Shown piece after piece: positions 25,849 to 33,956 of a stretch of 64,000 nucleotides of DNA. Position 1 is the first letter of the stretch. Each line of letters opens with the position of its first letter. The position numbers and the translations under genes were made by a program. The notes under the pieces are model-generated. The model had not been told where the DNA came from. It worked only from the letters and a program-made list of their open reading frames with translations, and made no database searches. The stretch lies in contig JBBTCH010000001.1 of the NCBI GenBank assembly GCA_038043245.1, positions 62,001 through 126,000 of the forward strand, in the 5' to 3' direction. The DNA comes from JACPFV01 sp038043245. Lineage in GTDB: Bacteria > Pseudomonadota > Gammaproteobacteria > Nevskiales > Nevskiaceae.

Positions 25849-26316
25849 GGGCAGAAGGTCCGACTCGATTTTCTCCGGCGTATCCACGCTGCCGTAGCGT
25901 TTGACCACCTTGCCGGTCTTGTCCACCAGAAACTTGGTGAAGTTCCACTTGATGCGTTCGCTGCCCAGCAGGCCCGGTGCTGCGCTCTTGAGGTGCTGGT
26001 AAAGCGGGTGTGTATTGGGGCCGTTGACCTCAACCTTGGCGTACATCGGAAAATCCACTTCGTAAGTCAGTGAGCAGAAGTTCTTGATCTCGTTCTCGTC
26101 GCCCGGTTCCTGATGGCCGAACTGGTCACAGGGAAAGCCGAGGATCACCAGACCTTTGTCCTTGTGTTTTTTCCAGAGCGTTTCAAGGCCCTTGTATTGC
26201 GGCGTGAAGCCGCATTTGCTGGCGACATTGACCACCAGTACGACCTTGCCCTTGAGGGTATCGAGTTTCTGATCTTTGCCGTCGATGGTTTTGGCGCTGT
26301 AATCGTAGATGCCCAT
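25837..26316 (-). CDS. Glutathione peroxidase (Cys-type)
   Basis: 159 residues, a thioredoxin fold with the GPx signatures: catalytic Cys35 in NVASKCGFTPQY (Cys, not selenocysteine), the Gln of FPCDQFG, and WNFTKFLVD with the catalytic Trp. Cys-type bacterial members reduce peroxides, often with thioredoxin rather than glutathione as donor. No signal peptide, so cytoplasmic. It faces tgt and overlaps its 3' end. Confidence 0.93.
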   Translation of the reverse strand: MGIYDYSAKTIDGKDQKLDTLKGKVVLVVNVASKCGFTPQYKGLETLWKKHKDKGLVILGFPCDQFGHQEPGDENEIKNFCSLTYEVDFPMYAKVEVNGPNTHPLYQHLKSAAPGLLGSERIKWNFTKFLVDKTGKVVKRYGSVDTPEKIESDLLPLLG

Positions 26317-26333
26317 AACAATTTCTCCGGTTT

Positions 26334-26401
26334 GTCATTCCGAACGCAGTGAGGAATCTGGTTTTATTAGAAGCGAGATTCCTCGCGTTGCTCGGAATGA
26401 C
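26334..26401. repeat. Inverted repeat of the gtcattccgaa...gaggaatct type
   Basis: Arms 26334-26359 and 26376-26401 pair as near-perfect 26-nt inverted repeats with a 16-nt AT-rich loop. The sequence type (gtcattccga-gc-gaggaatct) is, from memory, a widespread dispersed hairpin repeat found in several phyla. It sits just downstream of the acyl-CoA dehydrogenase gene and upstream of the peroxidase gene, both minus strand. Confidence 0.75.
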
Positions 26402-26404
26402 ACG

Positions 26405-28144
26405 TTAAAAGTGAGTTGCGTCGAGTTGCATCAGCAGGCCGGCAGACTGACGCACGTTGGCGCACAGTGCCGGTACCTGGCTCAACAGGCGTGTGGCAAA
26501 AAATTCTGCCGTGGCGCGCTTGGATGCGCGATAGCCGGCGTCGCTCAAGGTCGCCGCTGCCTTGTTCATGCGTAGCCAGTTCCAGCCCAGATAAGTGAGC
26601 GAGAAGGCACGCAGAAAATCGGTGCAGCCGAAAGCAGCATCATCCGGCGTGGTTTTGTAGCTGTTCTGCACCCAGGCGGTGGTTTTCTCCAGTTCATCCA
26701 ACGCCGCCGCCAGCGGTTTGGCGATGAAGGCATCGGCACCGGCAAGGTCTTTGTGCACCGCAGCGAAGAAGCGCTGGGGCAGGCGGCCGTTGTGCAGCAT
26801 CAGCTTGCGGCGCACCAGATCCATCGCCTGAATGCCGTTGGTGCCTTCGTACAGGCAGCAGATCTTGGCATCGCGCACGATCTGCTCGACCCCGTGTTCC
26901 TTGATGTAGCCATGACCGCCGTAGACCTGCACCACCATCGAACCAAGCTCAACACCCTGATCGGTGCAGAAGGCTTTGAGCAGCGGTGTGTTGAGTTCCA
27001 CCCAGTCTCTGGATTCTTCGCGCGTCGTGGCATCAGCGTGATGGTTGGCGAAATCCACGTGCAGCGCGGTCTCGTAAGCCAGCACGCGCGCGCCTTCGGT
27101 GATCGCTTTCATGTGCAACAGCGTGTGGCGCACATCGGCATGTTCGATGATCTCGCTTTTGCCGTTGGACGCCTTGCCCTGTTTGCGATCCTGCGCGTAA
27201 CGAATGGCGTTCTGTGTGGCGAGTTCGCACTGTCCCAGGCCCTGGAACCCGACCATGATGCGGGCCAGGTTCATCATCACGAACATGTTCTGAATGCCCT
27301 GGTTGGGTTGACCGACCATCCAACCCTTGGCGCCCTCGAAGGACATCGTGCAGGTGACCGAGCCGTGCATGCCCATCTTGTGTTCGATGGAAACACAGCG
27401 CACGGGATTGCGTGCGCCGAGTGAGCCGTCTTTGTTGACCAGAAACTTGGGCACAACGAATGTTGAAAGTCCTTTTACGCCGGGTGGCGAATCCGGCAGC
27501 CGCGCCAGCACGAAATGGATGATGTTGTCCGCCATCCCGTGCTCGCCGCTGGTGATGAAGATCTTGCCACCGTCGATCCGATAGCCGCCGTCGGCCTGCG
27601 GGGTGGCCTTGGTCTTCACGGCGCCGACATCGGAACCGGCCTGCGGCTCGGTCATGCACATGGTGCCGGTCCATTCACCGGTGGCGAGCTTGTGGCAGTA
27701 AGTCTTTTTCTGCTCTTCGCTGCCGCAGGCGTCAATCGCCTCGAAGCAGTCCTGGGTCAGGCCGACGTAAAGTTCGAAACCGACGTTGGCGGCGCAGTTC
27801 ATCTCGCCCGTGACTTTCGACACCGTGAACGGCAAGCCCTGTCCGCCATATTCGGTCGGGTTGGAGATGCCGACCCAGCCGGCTTGCTGGTAGGTTTTAT
27901 AGAACTCGATCATGCCGTCGGGGATTTTCACCTCACCGTTTTTCAGCGAGCAACCCTGCTGGTCACAGATCGCGTTCAGCGGTGCCAGCCGATCCTCGAC
28001 CAGCTTGGCGCATTCCTCGAACAGCCCGCCGAGGGTTTCCGGCGTGGCGTCCTCAAAGCCCGGCAGCTTCGACAGGCGCTCCAGGTGCAGCACGTTGTTG
28101 AGGACGAAGTTGATTTCGCGCAGTGGCGCTTTGTAACTGGCCAT
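26405..28144 (-). CDS. Acyl-CoA dehydrogenase (FadE-like, with C-terminal extension)
   Basis: 579 residues: an N-terminal helical extension (KAPLREINFVLNNVLHLERL), the acyl-CoA dehydrogenase N-terminal, middle and C-terminal domains, and the extra C-terminal helical domain of the ~580-600 residue branch. Key blocks are MCMTEPQAGSDVGAVKTKA (FAD/substrate), IFITSGEHGM, and YEGTNGIQAMDL with the catalytic-base Glu. It introduces the alpha-beta double bond of acyl-CoA in beta-oxidation, passing electrons to ETF. Chain-length preference is unknown. It sits apart from other beta-oxidation genes, though an acyl-CoA synthetase lies at 48.7-50.3 kb. Confidence 0.93.
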   Translation of the reverse strand: MASYKAPLREINFVLNNVLHLERLSKLPGFEDATPETLGGLFEECAKLVEDRLAPLNAICDQQGCSLKNGEVKIPDGMIEFYKTYQQAGWVGISNPTEYGGQGLPFTVSKVTGEMNCAANVGFELYVGLTQDCFEAIDACGSEEQKKTYCHKLATGEWTGTMCMTEPQAGSDVGAVKTKATPQADGGYRIDGGKIFITSGEHGMADNIIHFVLARLPDSPPGVKGLSTFVVPKFLVNKDGSLGARNPVRCVSIEHKMGMHGSVTCTMSFEGAKGWMVGQPNQGIQNMFVMMNLARIMVGFQGLGQCELATQNAIRYAQDRKQGKASNGKSEIIEHADVRHTLLHMKAITEGARVLAYETALHVDFANHHADATTREESRDWVELNTPLLKAFCTDQGVELGSMVVQVYGGHGYIKEHGVEQIVRDAKICCLYEGTNGIQAMDLVRRKLMLHNGRLPQRFFAAVHKDLAGADAFIAKPLAAALDELEKTTAWVQNSYKTTPDDAAFGCTDFLRAFSLTYLGWNWLRMNKAAATLSDAGYRASKRATAEFFATRLLSQVPALCANVRQSAGLLMQLDATHF

Positions 28145-28153
28145 ATTGAATAA

Positions 28154-28639
28154 CTAGATTGAATTGATGGATGGAGCGGGGAACAGTACAAACTTCACCG
28201 AGGCGCCGGTTGTGGTCACTGCGGTTTCAACGGTGCCGCGATGCGTTTCGGGGCCGAGGTAGACCAGGATCAGGCCCTTGAGCCCGTTGGATCGGTTCTT
28301 GCCAAGTGCGTCGAGCAATTCAGTCAGATTGCGCTCAGTGTCCGGGCCGGCGACGCCGATGTAATCGCGTTCGCTGGCGGCCTTGGCCAGTAATGCGGCG
28401 AGTTCGACCACATCTTCGTCGTGAGACCGGGTGGCTTCTGGCACGAAGAAGTAGAAGCTCTCGATCTGTTCCGGCACATGCGCGCCGGCGGCTTCCATCG
28501 CCTTGTTCAAATCAAACCCGACCACTTCACCCGTTATTGGACTCTGCAGCAGCGCGTAGACGCCGAGGACGATGCCGCCGAGAGCGATCAGCAGGGCATG
28601 GATCGGCAGCGTGGAGCGCGGTGCGTCGTTGGAAGACAT
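28154..28639 (-). CDS. Hypothetical protein with one N-terminal membrane segment
   Basis: 161 residues from the ATG at 28639 (nine codons more are open upstream). A single hydrophobic segment (ALLIALGGIVLGVYALL, ~16-32) is followed by a soluble domain of ~130 residues with alternating strands and helices and no motif I recognise. It would sit in the inner membrane with the domain in the periplasm. It is divergent from yajC and ten bases upstream of the acyl-CoA dehydrogenase on the same strand, so the two may be co-transcribed. Confidence 0.65.
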   Translation of the reverse strand: MSSNDAPRSTLPIHALLIALGGIVLGVYALLQSPITGEVVGFDLNKAMEAAGAHVPEQIESFYFFVPEATRSHDEDVVELAALLAKAASERDYIGVAGPDTERNLTELLDALGKNRSNGLKGLILVYLGPETHRGTVETAVTTTGASVKFVLFPAPSINSI

Positions 28640-28660
28640 GCGCGGAAGCATAGCGGGCTC

Positions 28661-28669
28661 TGGCATAAT
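28661..28669 (+). promoter_or_regulatory. Possible extended -10 promoter element of the yajC-secD-secF operon
   Basis: TGGCATAAT lies 30 nt before the yajC ATG, the same nine bases as upstream of the LolA-like gene. No clear -35. Assigned by eye. Confidence 0.4.
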
Positions 28670-28699
28670 TCGCCGCCTTTTTCGTTGGGACCATCACCA

Positions 28700-29029
28700 A
28701 TGCTCGATTTCTTTCTCTCGCCCGCCTACGCGCAGGCCGCTGCGCAGCCGCCCAGCGCCCTGATGCAGTTTCTGCCCTTGGGCATCCTGATCGTACTGTT
28801 TTATTTCATGCTGATCCGCCCGCAGATGAAGCGCACGCGCGAGGCCAAGGACATGCTCAGCAAGCTGGCCAAAGGCGACGAAGTGATCACCGCCGGCGGC
28901 ATGGCCGGGCGCATCACCGAGATCGGCGAAGTGTTTGTCACTCTGGAAGTTGCGGCCAACACCGGCATCAAGGTGCAGAAATCCGCCATCAGCACGGTGT
29001 TGCCCAAGGGCAGTCTCAAAGCCCAATAA
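28700..29029 (+). CDS. yajC: Sec translocon accessory protein YajC
   Basis: 109 residues from the ATG at 28700. Ser/Ala/Gln-rich start, one membrane segment (FLPLGILIVLFYFMLI), then the signature RPQMKR and GDEVITAGGMAGRITEI. YajC associates with SecDF at the inner membrane. The longer frame upstream lies opposite the hypothetical membrane-protein gene and is not needed. Confidence 0.95.
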   Translation: MLDFFLSPAYAQAAAQPPSALMQFLPLGILIVLFYFMLIRPQMKRTREAKDMLSKLAKGDEVITAGGMAGRITEIGEVFVTLEVAANTGIKVQKSAISTVLPKGSLKAQ

Positions 29030-29050
29030 CGCGGTTCAGATCGCCGACAC

Positions 29051-30910
29051 ATGAAACCCTATCCGTTCTGGAAAACCCTGACGCTGATCGTGGTCACGTT
29101 GCTGGGCGCGCTGTATGCGCTGCCCAATCTGTTCGGCGAGGCGCCGGCGGTGCAGATCGGCAGCCACTCCGGCGATCCTCTGCCGGCGGATTTCGGCGAA
29201 CGCACCGCGCGTATCCTGACGGCGGAAGGGCTGACGGCAAAAGTATCGGTACAGGATGGCGCACAGTGGATCCTGCATTTCGAGGACGGCACTGCTCAAT
29301 TAAAAGCGGCCGATGTGTTCAAGCGCGAGCTTGGCCGCGGTTATGTGGTGGCACTGAATCTGGCGCCGACCACCCCCAGCTGGCTGCGTGCGCTCGGGGC
29401 CCGGCCGATGGCGCTGGGTCTGGATCTGCGTGGCGGTGTGCATTTTCTTCTGGAAGTGGACATTGACGACGCGCGCGCCAAGGCCGTCACCCGCTACCTC
29501 ACCGACCTGCCGGCGTTTCTGCGCAAGCAGGACATCCGTTATTCCGGCCGCCGTCAGGAGGGCGATGTCATCCTGCTCGAATTCTCGGAAGGCGACCGCG
29601 CCTCGGCTGCGCAGAATGCGATCGCCACTGAATATCCGGAACTGGCGCTGAATTTTTCCGATGCCGCACCGTTGGTGTTGCAGGTGCGTCTGTCCGAGCT
29701 CGAAGCCAAGCGTATCGTTGATTTTGCGGTCAAGCAGAACCTGACCACACTGCGCAATCGCGTCAACCAGCTCGGCGTCGCCGAGCCGCTGGTGCAACGT
29801 CAGGGCGTCAACCGCATCGTCGTGCAGCTGCCGGGCGTGCAGGACACCACGCGGGTCAAGGATCTGCTCGGTGCCACCGCCACGCTGGAATATCGCGCGG
29901 TGGATGAGGGCAACAACGCTGAACAGGCTGCGGCCAGCGGCATCATCCCGCCGGATGACGAGCTGTTCTACACCCGCGAGGGCAATCGTCCGATCCTGCT
30001 GAAGAAAGAGATCATCGCCAGCGGCAATCAGCTGGTGGACGCGACGTCCACCGTCGACCAGGAATCCGGCACACCGGCGGTGTCAGTGACGCTCGATGGC
30101 AACGGCGCCAAGAACATGCTGCGTTTCACCGAGAAAAGCGTCGGCAAGCCGATGGCGGTGCTGTATCGCGAAACCGAGATCAGCACGACCTATAACGCCA
30201 AGGGCGAGCCGCTGCGTGAGCGGCGCGAAATCAACGACATCATTTCAGTGGCGACCATCCGGGGTGTCTTTGGCAAACGCTTTCAGACCACGGGTCTGGA
30301 GAGCAAGGAAGCCTTCGATCTCGCACTGCTGCTGCGCGCCGGTGCGCTGGCCGCGCCGGTCGAGATCGTCGAAGAGCGCACGGTGGGGCCGAGCCTGGGT
30401 GCCGACAACATTCGCCAGGGCTTCGCAGCCGCCGTGCTCGGGCTGACGCTGGTGGCGATCTTCATGGTTTTTTACTACCGCGTGTTCGGCATGTTTGCGG
30501 TCGCCGCGCTGCTGGTCAATCTGCTGCTGGTGGTGTCGGTGCTTTCGATCCTGCAGGCAACGCTGTCCATGCCCGGCATCGCCGGCATCGTCCTGCACAT
30601 GGGCATCGCGGTGGACGCCAACGTGCTGATCTACGAGCGCATCCGTGAAGAACTGCGTGGCGGCATGACCCCGCACGCTGCCATCCAGGCAGGCTATGAG
30701 CGCGCCTTCCTGACCATCGCCGACGCCAACGTCACGGTGTTGATCGGCACGGTCGTGCTGTTCGCGCTCGGCGCGGGCGCCGTGAAGGGCTTCGCCATCA
30801 CGCTGGCGATCGGCATTCTCACTTCGCAGTTCACGGCGATTGTCGGTTCGCGTGCGCTGGCGCATTTCTTCTTCGCTCATCGCAAACTCAAAGACGTTCC
30901 GGTCTGGTAA
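29051..30910 (+). CDS. secD: Protein translocase subunit SecD
   Basis: 619 residues. One TM at the start, a large periplasmic P1 region (DLRGGVHFLLEV; LRNRVNQLGVAEP; DTTRVKDLLGATATLEYR), and five TM segments near the end with GMAVDANVLIYERIREEL and IADANVTVLI. With SecF it pulls and releases preproteins at the periplasmic side using proton motive force. It is part of the yajC-secD-secF operon (gaps of 21 and 6 bp). Confidence 0.97.
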   Translation: MKPYPFWKTLTLIVVTLLGALYALPNLFGEAPAVQIGSHSGDPLPADFGERTARILTAEGLTAKVSVQDGAQWILHFEDGTAQLKAADVFKRELGRGYVVALNLAPTTPSWLRALGARPMALGLDLRGGVHFLLEVDIDDARAKAVTRYLTDLPAFLRKQDIRYSGRRQEGDVILLEFSEGDRASAAQNAIATEYPELALNFSDAAPLVLQVRLSELEAKRIVDFAVKQNLTTLRNRVNQLGVAEPLVQRQGVNRIVVQLPGVQDTTRVKDLLGATATLEYRAVDEGNNAEQAAASGIIPPDDELFYTREGNRPILLKKEIIASGNQLVDATSTVDQESGTPAVSVTLDGNGAKNMLRFTEKSVGKPMAVLYRETEISTTYNAKGEPLRERREINDIISVATIRGVFGKRFQTTGLESKEAFDLALLLRAGALAAPVEIVEERTVGPSLGADNIRQGFAAAVLGLTLVAIFMVFYYRVFGMFAVAALLVNLLLVVSVLSILQATLSMPGIAGIVLHMGIAVDANVLIYERIREELRGGMTPHAAIQAGYERAFLTIADANVTVLIGTVVLFALGAGAVKGFAITLAIGILTSQFTAIVGSRALAHFFFAHRKLKDVPVW

Positions 30911-30916
30911 TCCGCC

Positions 30917-31846
30917 ATGAAGCTCTTTGCAGCTGTCCCCAAAATCAACTTCATGGCCCAGCGTCGCAACGGACTGGTGGTGTCGTTCGTGCTGACCCTG
31001 GCGGCGCTGACGCTGCTGGCCACGCGCGGGCTCAACCTCGGCATCGATTTCACTGGTGGCGTGCTGGTGGAAGTGCACTATCCGCAGACGGTCGAGCTGG
31101 AGCAGGTGCGCGGAGAACTCGCTCAGGGCGGATTCGAGCGCGCGGTCGCGCAGTATTTCGGATCGACCACCGACATCCTCATCCGCCTGCCGCCTGCGCA
31201 AGGCGAGAGCAGTGCCCAGGTCAGCACTGAAGTGCTCGGCGCGCTTGATGCGCGAAACAACAACATCGAACTGCGCCGCATCGAGTTCGTCGGGCCCCAG
31301 GTGGGCGAGGAGCTGACCGAGAAAGGCAGCACCGCGCTGTTGATGGCTTTCGTCGGCATCTTTCTTTACATCATGTTCCGCTTTGAGTGGAAGTTTTCGA
31401 TCGGCGCGATCGCCGCACTGATCCACGACGTGCTGATGGCGATGGGATTCCTGTCGCTATTCTGGATCGAATTTGATGTCACCACGCTGGCGGCGCTGCT
31501 GGCGCTGATCGGCTACTCGAACAACGAGACCGTGGTCATCTTCGACCGCGTGCGCGAGAACCTGATCAATCAGCGCCGTGCCGACATCCTCGAAGTCGTC
31601 AATCTTTCGGTGAACCAGACGCTGCTGCGCTCGGTCATCACCCACTTGACCACGCTGCTGGTACTGACGGCGCTGCTGACACTCGGTGGTCCCAGCGTGC
31701 ACAGCTTCAGCGTGGCGCTGATCGTCGGCGTGATCGTGGCGACGTATTCGTCCATCTACGTCTCGACCAATCTGGCCGTGGTGCTGGGTCTGAGCCGTGA
31801 AGATCTGTTGCCGCCCAAGCTCGATGAAAAAGACGAGATGCCGTAA
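30917..31846 (+). CDS. secF: Protein translocase subunit SecF
   Basis: 309 residues. N-terminal TM, periplasmic domain with GIDFTGGVLVEV, then TM cluster with LIGYSNNETVVIFDRVREN (in place of the usual GYSINDTVVVFDRIREN) and LTTLLVLTALLTLGG. Forms the SecDF complex with the upstream gene and shares its operon. Usual length. Confidence 0.96.
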   Translation: MKLFAAVPKINFMAQRRNGLVVSFVLTLAALTLLATRGLNLGIDFTGGVLVEVHYPQTVELEQVRGELAQGGFERAVAQYFGSTTDILIRLPPAQGESSAQVSTEVLGALDARNNNIELRRIEFVGPQVGEELTEKGSTALLMAFVGIFLYIMFRFEWKFSIGAIAALIHDVLMAMGFLSLFWIEFDVTTLAALLALIGYSNNETVVIFDRVRENLINQRRADILEVVNLSVNQTLLRSVITHLTTLLVLTALLTLGGPSVHSFSVALIVGVIVATYSSIYVSTNLAVVLGLSREDLLPPKLDEKDEMP

Positions 31847-32369
31847 AGATAGTTCCGCCTTCGGCGGGCCACTTTTGGCATTGCCCCAAAAGTGGCGAAA
31901 AAGTCTAGCGCTCGAATGCGCCGAAAGATTCCTGCGCTTCTCACGAATGAAGCTGACGCACCAACGGGACGTCCATGTCCCGCTGGTGCTGAGCCGACAT
32001 CGTGTCAGCTCCACACTTCATTCGTTGCGATGCTGGCGGCGCCAGCGGCGCTCAACATCAAAAGCACTGGGGAACGAGCTTTTGATTCTCCAGCGACTCT
32101 GCGCCGCCTTGAGCTTCGCTGTGAGTGAGGAGGGCAGTCGACATGGAGTGAGCCCGCTGCGCTTCGGCAATGACTAAATGTCATTGTCGGCAGCGGCGAA
32201 CGGCTGAGCGCGGCGCGGCATGGACGCCGCGTTCGCGCGGTACCCCGAACGAGCCAGAAGCTCAAGGAATCCTTCGGCGCAGTGGAGCGTGGCGTTTTTG
32301 GTTACTTTTGCCGCCGCAAAAGTAACTCGCCTTTAGGCGAAAGAGTCATTTGCTTGTAAGCGGGTGGTG
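31847..32369. repeat. Long hairpin-rich intergenic region between secF and suhB
   Basis: About 520 bp with no supported gene. Hairpin A: 31869-31878/31886-31895 (ccacttttgg/ccaaaagtgg, perfect). Hairpin C: 31958-31970/31977-31989 (12 of 13 pairs). Long-range inverted repeat: 31918-31933 with 32265-32280 (15 of 16). Hairpin B: 32301-32310/32317-32326 (gttacttttg/caaaagtaac, perfect). Hairpins A and B share the core acttttg/caaaagt, so the region looks like a self-complementary element bounded by similar hairpins. Comparable sequences are, from memory, common intergenic repeats in Xanthomonadales-like genomes. Confidence 0.55.
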
Positions 32370-33149
32370 TTACTTGGTGGTTTTCAGAAGCTCCGCGAAC
32401 TGCGGATGCAGCTTGGGATTGGCCGCCAGCACATTGCCGGTCTTCATCATATCTGCGGCGCCATAGACTTCGCTGACCAGTCCGCCGGATTCCTGCACCA
32501 GCAACAGTCCGGCGGCGATGTCCCAGGGTTTCAGGTTCAATTCCCAGAACGCATCGAGATAGCCGGCGGCGACGTAGGCCAGATCGAGTGAAGCAGACCC
32601 GGCACGACGGACTCCCGAGGTTTTTTCGGCGATGGTTTTCAGCAGCGGCATGTAGGTGTCGAGGGTGACACCGCCGCGGATCGGCACGCCAGTGCCGACC
32701 AGCGCCTCGTCCATGTTCTTGGTTTTGCTGACGCGCAGGCGCCGGCCGTTGAGCTGGCTGCCGCCACCGCGCTTGGCGGTATACAGGTCTTGCGTGCAGG
32801 GCGCATACACCACGCCGGCCTCGAGGACGCCGCGATACTGCAAACCGATGCTGACCGCGAAATGCGGCAGCCGATGCAGGAAGTTGGTGGTGCCGTCGAG
32901 CGGATCAATGACCCAGGTAAATTCACCGCTTCCATCCGCGCCGCTTTCTTCGGCCAGCACGGCGTGATCCGGGTGATGCTTGCGGATGATGCGGATGATC
33001 TCGGCTTCGGCACTGCGATCCACTTCAGTGGCGAAGTCGCTGCGTCCCTTGCGGGTGACTTCGAGCTGCTCGACGCGCTCGTAGTTGCGCATGATGAAAT
33101 TGCCGGCGGCGCGCGCAGCCGAGACGGCGATGGTGAGCAGTGGGTCCAC
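32370..33149 (-). CDS. suhB: Inositol-1-monophosphatase SuhB
   Basis: 259 residues. Lithium-sensitive phosphatase motifs: LAEESG (E67/E68), IDPLDGTTNFLHRLPHF (D82, D85) and the WDIAAGLLLVQESGG end motif. SuhB dephosphorylates inositol monophosphate and, in E. coli, also helps rRNA transcription antitermination. It is divergent from trmJ with a 42 bp gap, the same arrangement as in many gammaproteobacteria. Confidence 0.95.
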   Translation of the reverse strand: MDPLLTIAVSAARAAGNFIMRNYERVEQLEVTRKGRSDFATEVDRSAEAEIIRIIRKHHPDHAVLAEESGADGSGEFTWVIDPLDGTTNFLHRLPHFAVSIGLQYRGVLEAGVVYAPCTQDLYTAKRGGGSQLNGRRLRVSKTKNMDEALVGTGVPIRGGVTLDTYMPLLKTIAEKTSGVRRAGSASLDLAYVAAGYLDAFWELNLKPWDIAAGLLLVQESGGLVSEVYGAADMMKTGNVLAANPKLHPQFAELLKTTK

Positions 33150-33178
33150 GATGGATAAGAGCGAGAGAAGCGAAAACG

Positions 33179-33184
33179 TAGAAT
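33179..33184 (+). promoter_or_regulatory. Candidate -10 element giving a leaderless trmJ mRNA
   Basis: TAGAAT ends 7 nt before the trmJ ATG, with no Shine-Dalgarno in the gap (atcacgc). Assigned by eye. Confidence 0.4.
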
Positions 33185-33191
33185 ATCACGC

Positions 33192-33956
33192 ATGAAATCC
33201 GCTCTTGAACAAATCCGCATCGTGCTGGTGCGGCCGCAGCACCCCGGCAACATCGGTGCGGCGGCGCGCGCGATGATGACCATGGGGCTGTCCCGATTGG
33301 TTTTGGTGCAGCCGGAGCGGTTTCCGCACTCGCAGGCGGTCGCTCAATCCTCCGGCGCAACCGGCATCCTCGACGAGGCCCGCGTCGTCGAAACCATCGA
33401 GCAGGCCACCGAAGGCTGTGTCTGGGTGGTGGCGGCGTCGGCGCGGCCACGGCATCTGGGCGATGAGCCGCTGACCCCCTGGGAATGCGCCGAGCGCGTC
33501 GTCGGCGCCACCGCGACCGGTGAGGTGGCGCTGATGTTCGGCCCCGAGCGCACCGGCCTCGATAACGAAGACCTTGAGCGCTGTCACGCCACCACGATGA
33601 TCCCGGCGAACCCGAAATACTCGTCGTTGAACCTGGCGCAGGCGGTGCAGGTATTCAGTTACGAGCTGCGGCGCGCGGCCCAGCCTGAGGTGCCGAAAGT
33701 CTCCAGAAAACACGGTCTGTCCTGGTATGCGCCATCCACGGCCGAGCAGATGGAGGGTTTTTTCGAGCACCTGGAGAAAGTGCTGCTGGGCACCGGGTTC
33801 ATCGATCCGGCGAATCCGCGTCTGCTGATGCGCCGGCTGCGGCAGATCTACAACCGCGCGCGACCGGACAAGAACGAGCTCAACATGCTGCGCGGTGTTC
33901 TCTCGTCCGTGGAAAAGCCTAAACTGCGCCGCTCGAAAAAACGTTCAGTCACATGA
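33192..33956 (+). CDS. trmJ: tRNA (cytidine/uridine-32-2'-O)-methyltransferase TrmJ
   Basis: 254 residues, a SPOUT methyltransferase: VLVRPQHPGNIGAAARAMMTMG at the start, LMFGPERTGLDNEDLERCH (SAM knot) and PKYSSLNLAQAVQVFSYELRRA. Methylates ribose of position 32 in tRNA. In many relatives iscR follows; here an aldolase/dehydrogenase fusion follows with a 4 bp overlap (ATGA). Confidence 0.95.
   Translation: MKSALEQIRIVLVRPQHPGNIGAAARAMMTMGLSRLVLVQPERFPHSQAVAQSSGATGILDEARVVETIEQATEGCVWVVAASARPRHLGDEPLTPWECAERVVGATATGEVALMFGPERTGLDNEDLERCHATTMIPANPKYSSLNLAQAVQVFSYELRRAAQPEVPKVSRKHGLSWYAPSTAEQMEGFFEHLEKVLLGTGFIDPANPRLLMRRLRQIYNRARPDKNELNMLRGVLSSVEKPKLRRSKKRSVT

Noticed and set aside
31892..32128. 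Small open frames in the secF-suhB gap
   Set aside because: They run through the inverted repeats with no start site or family resemblance.
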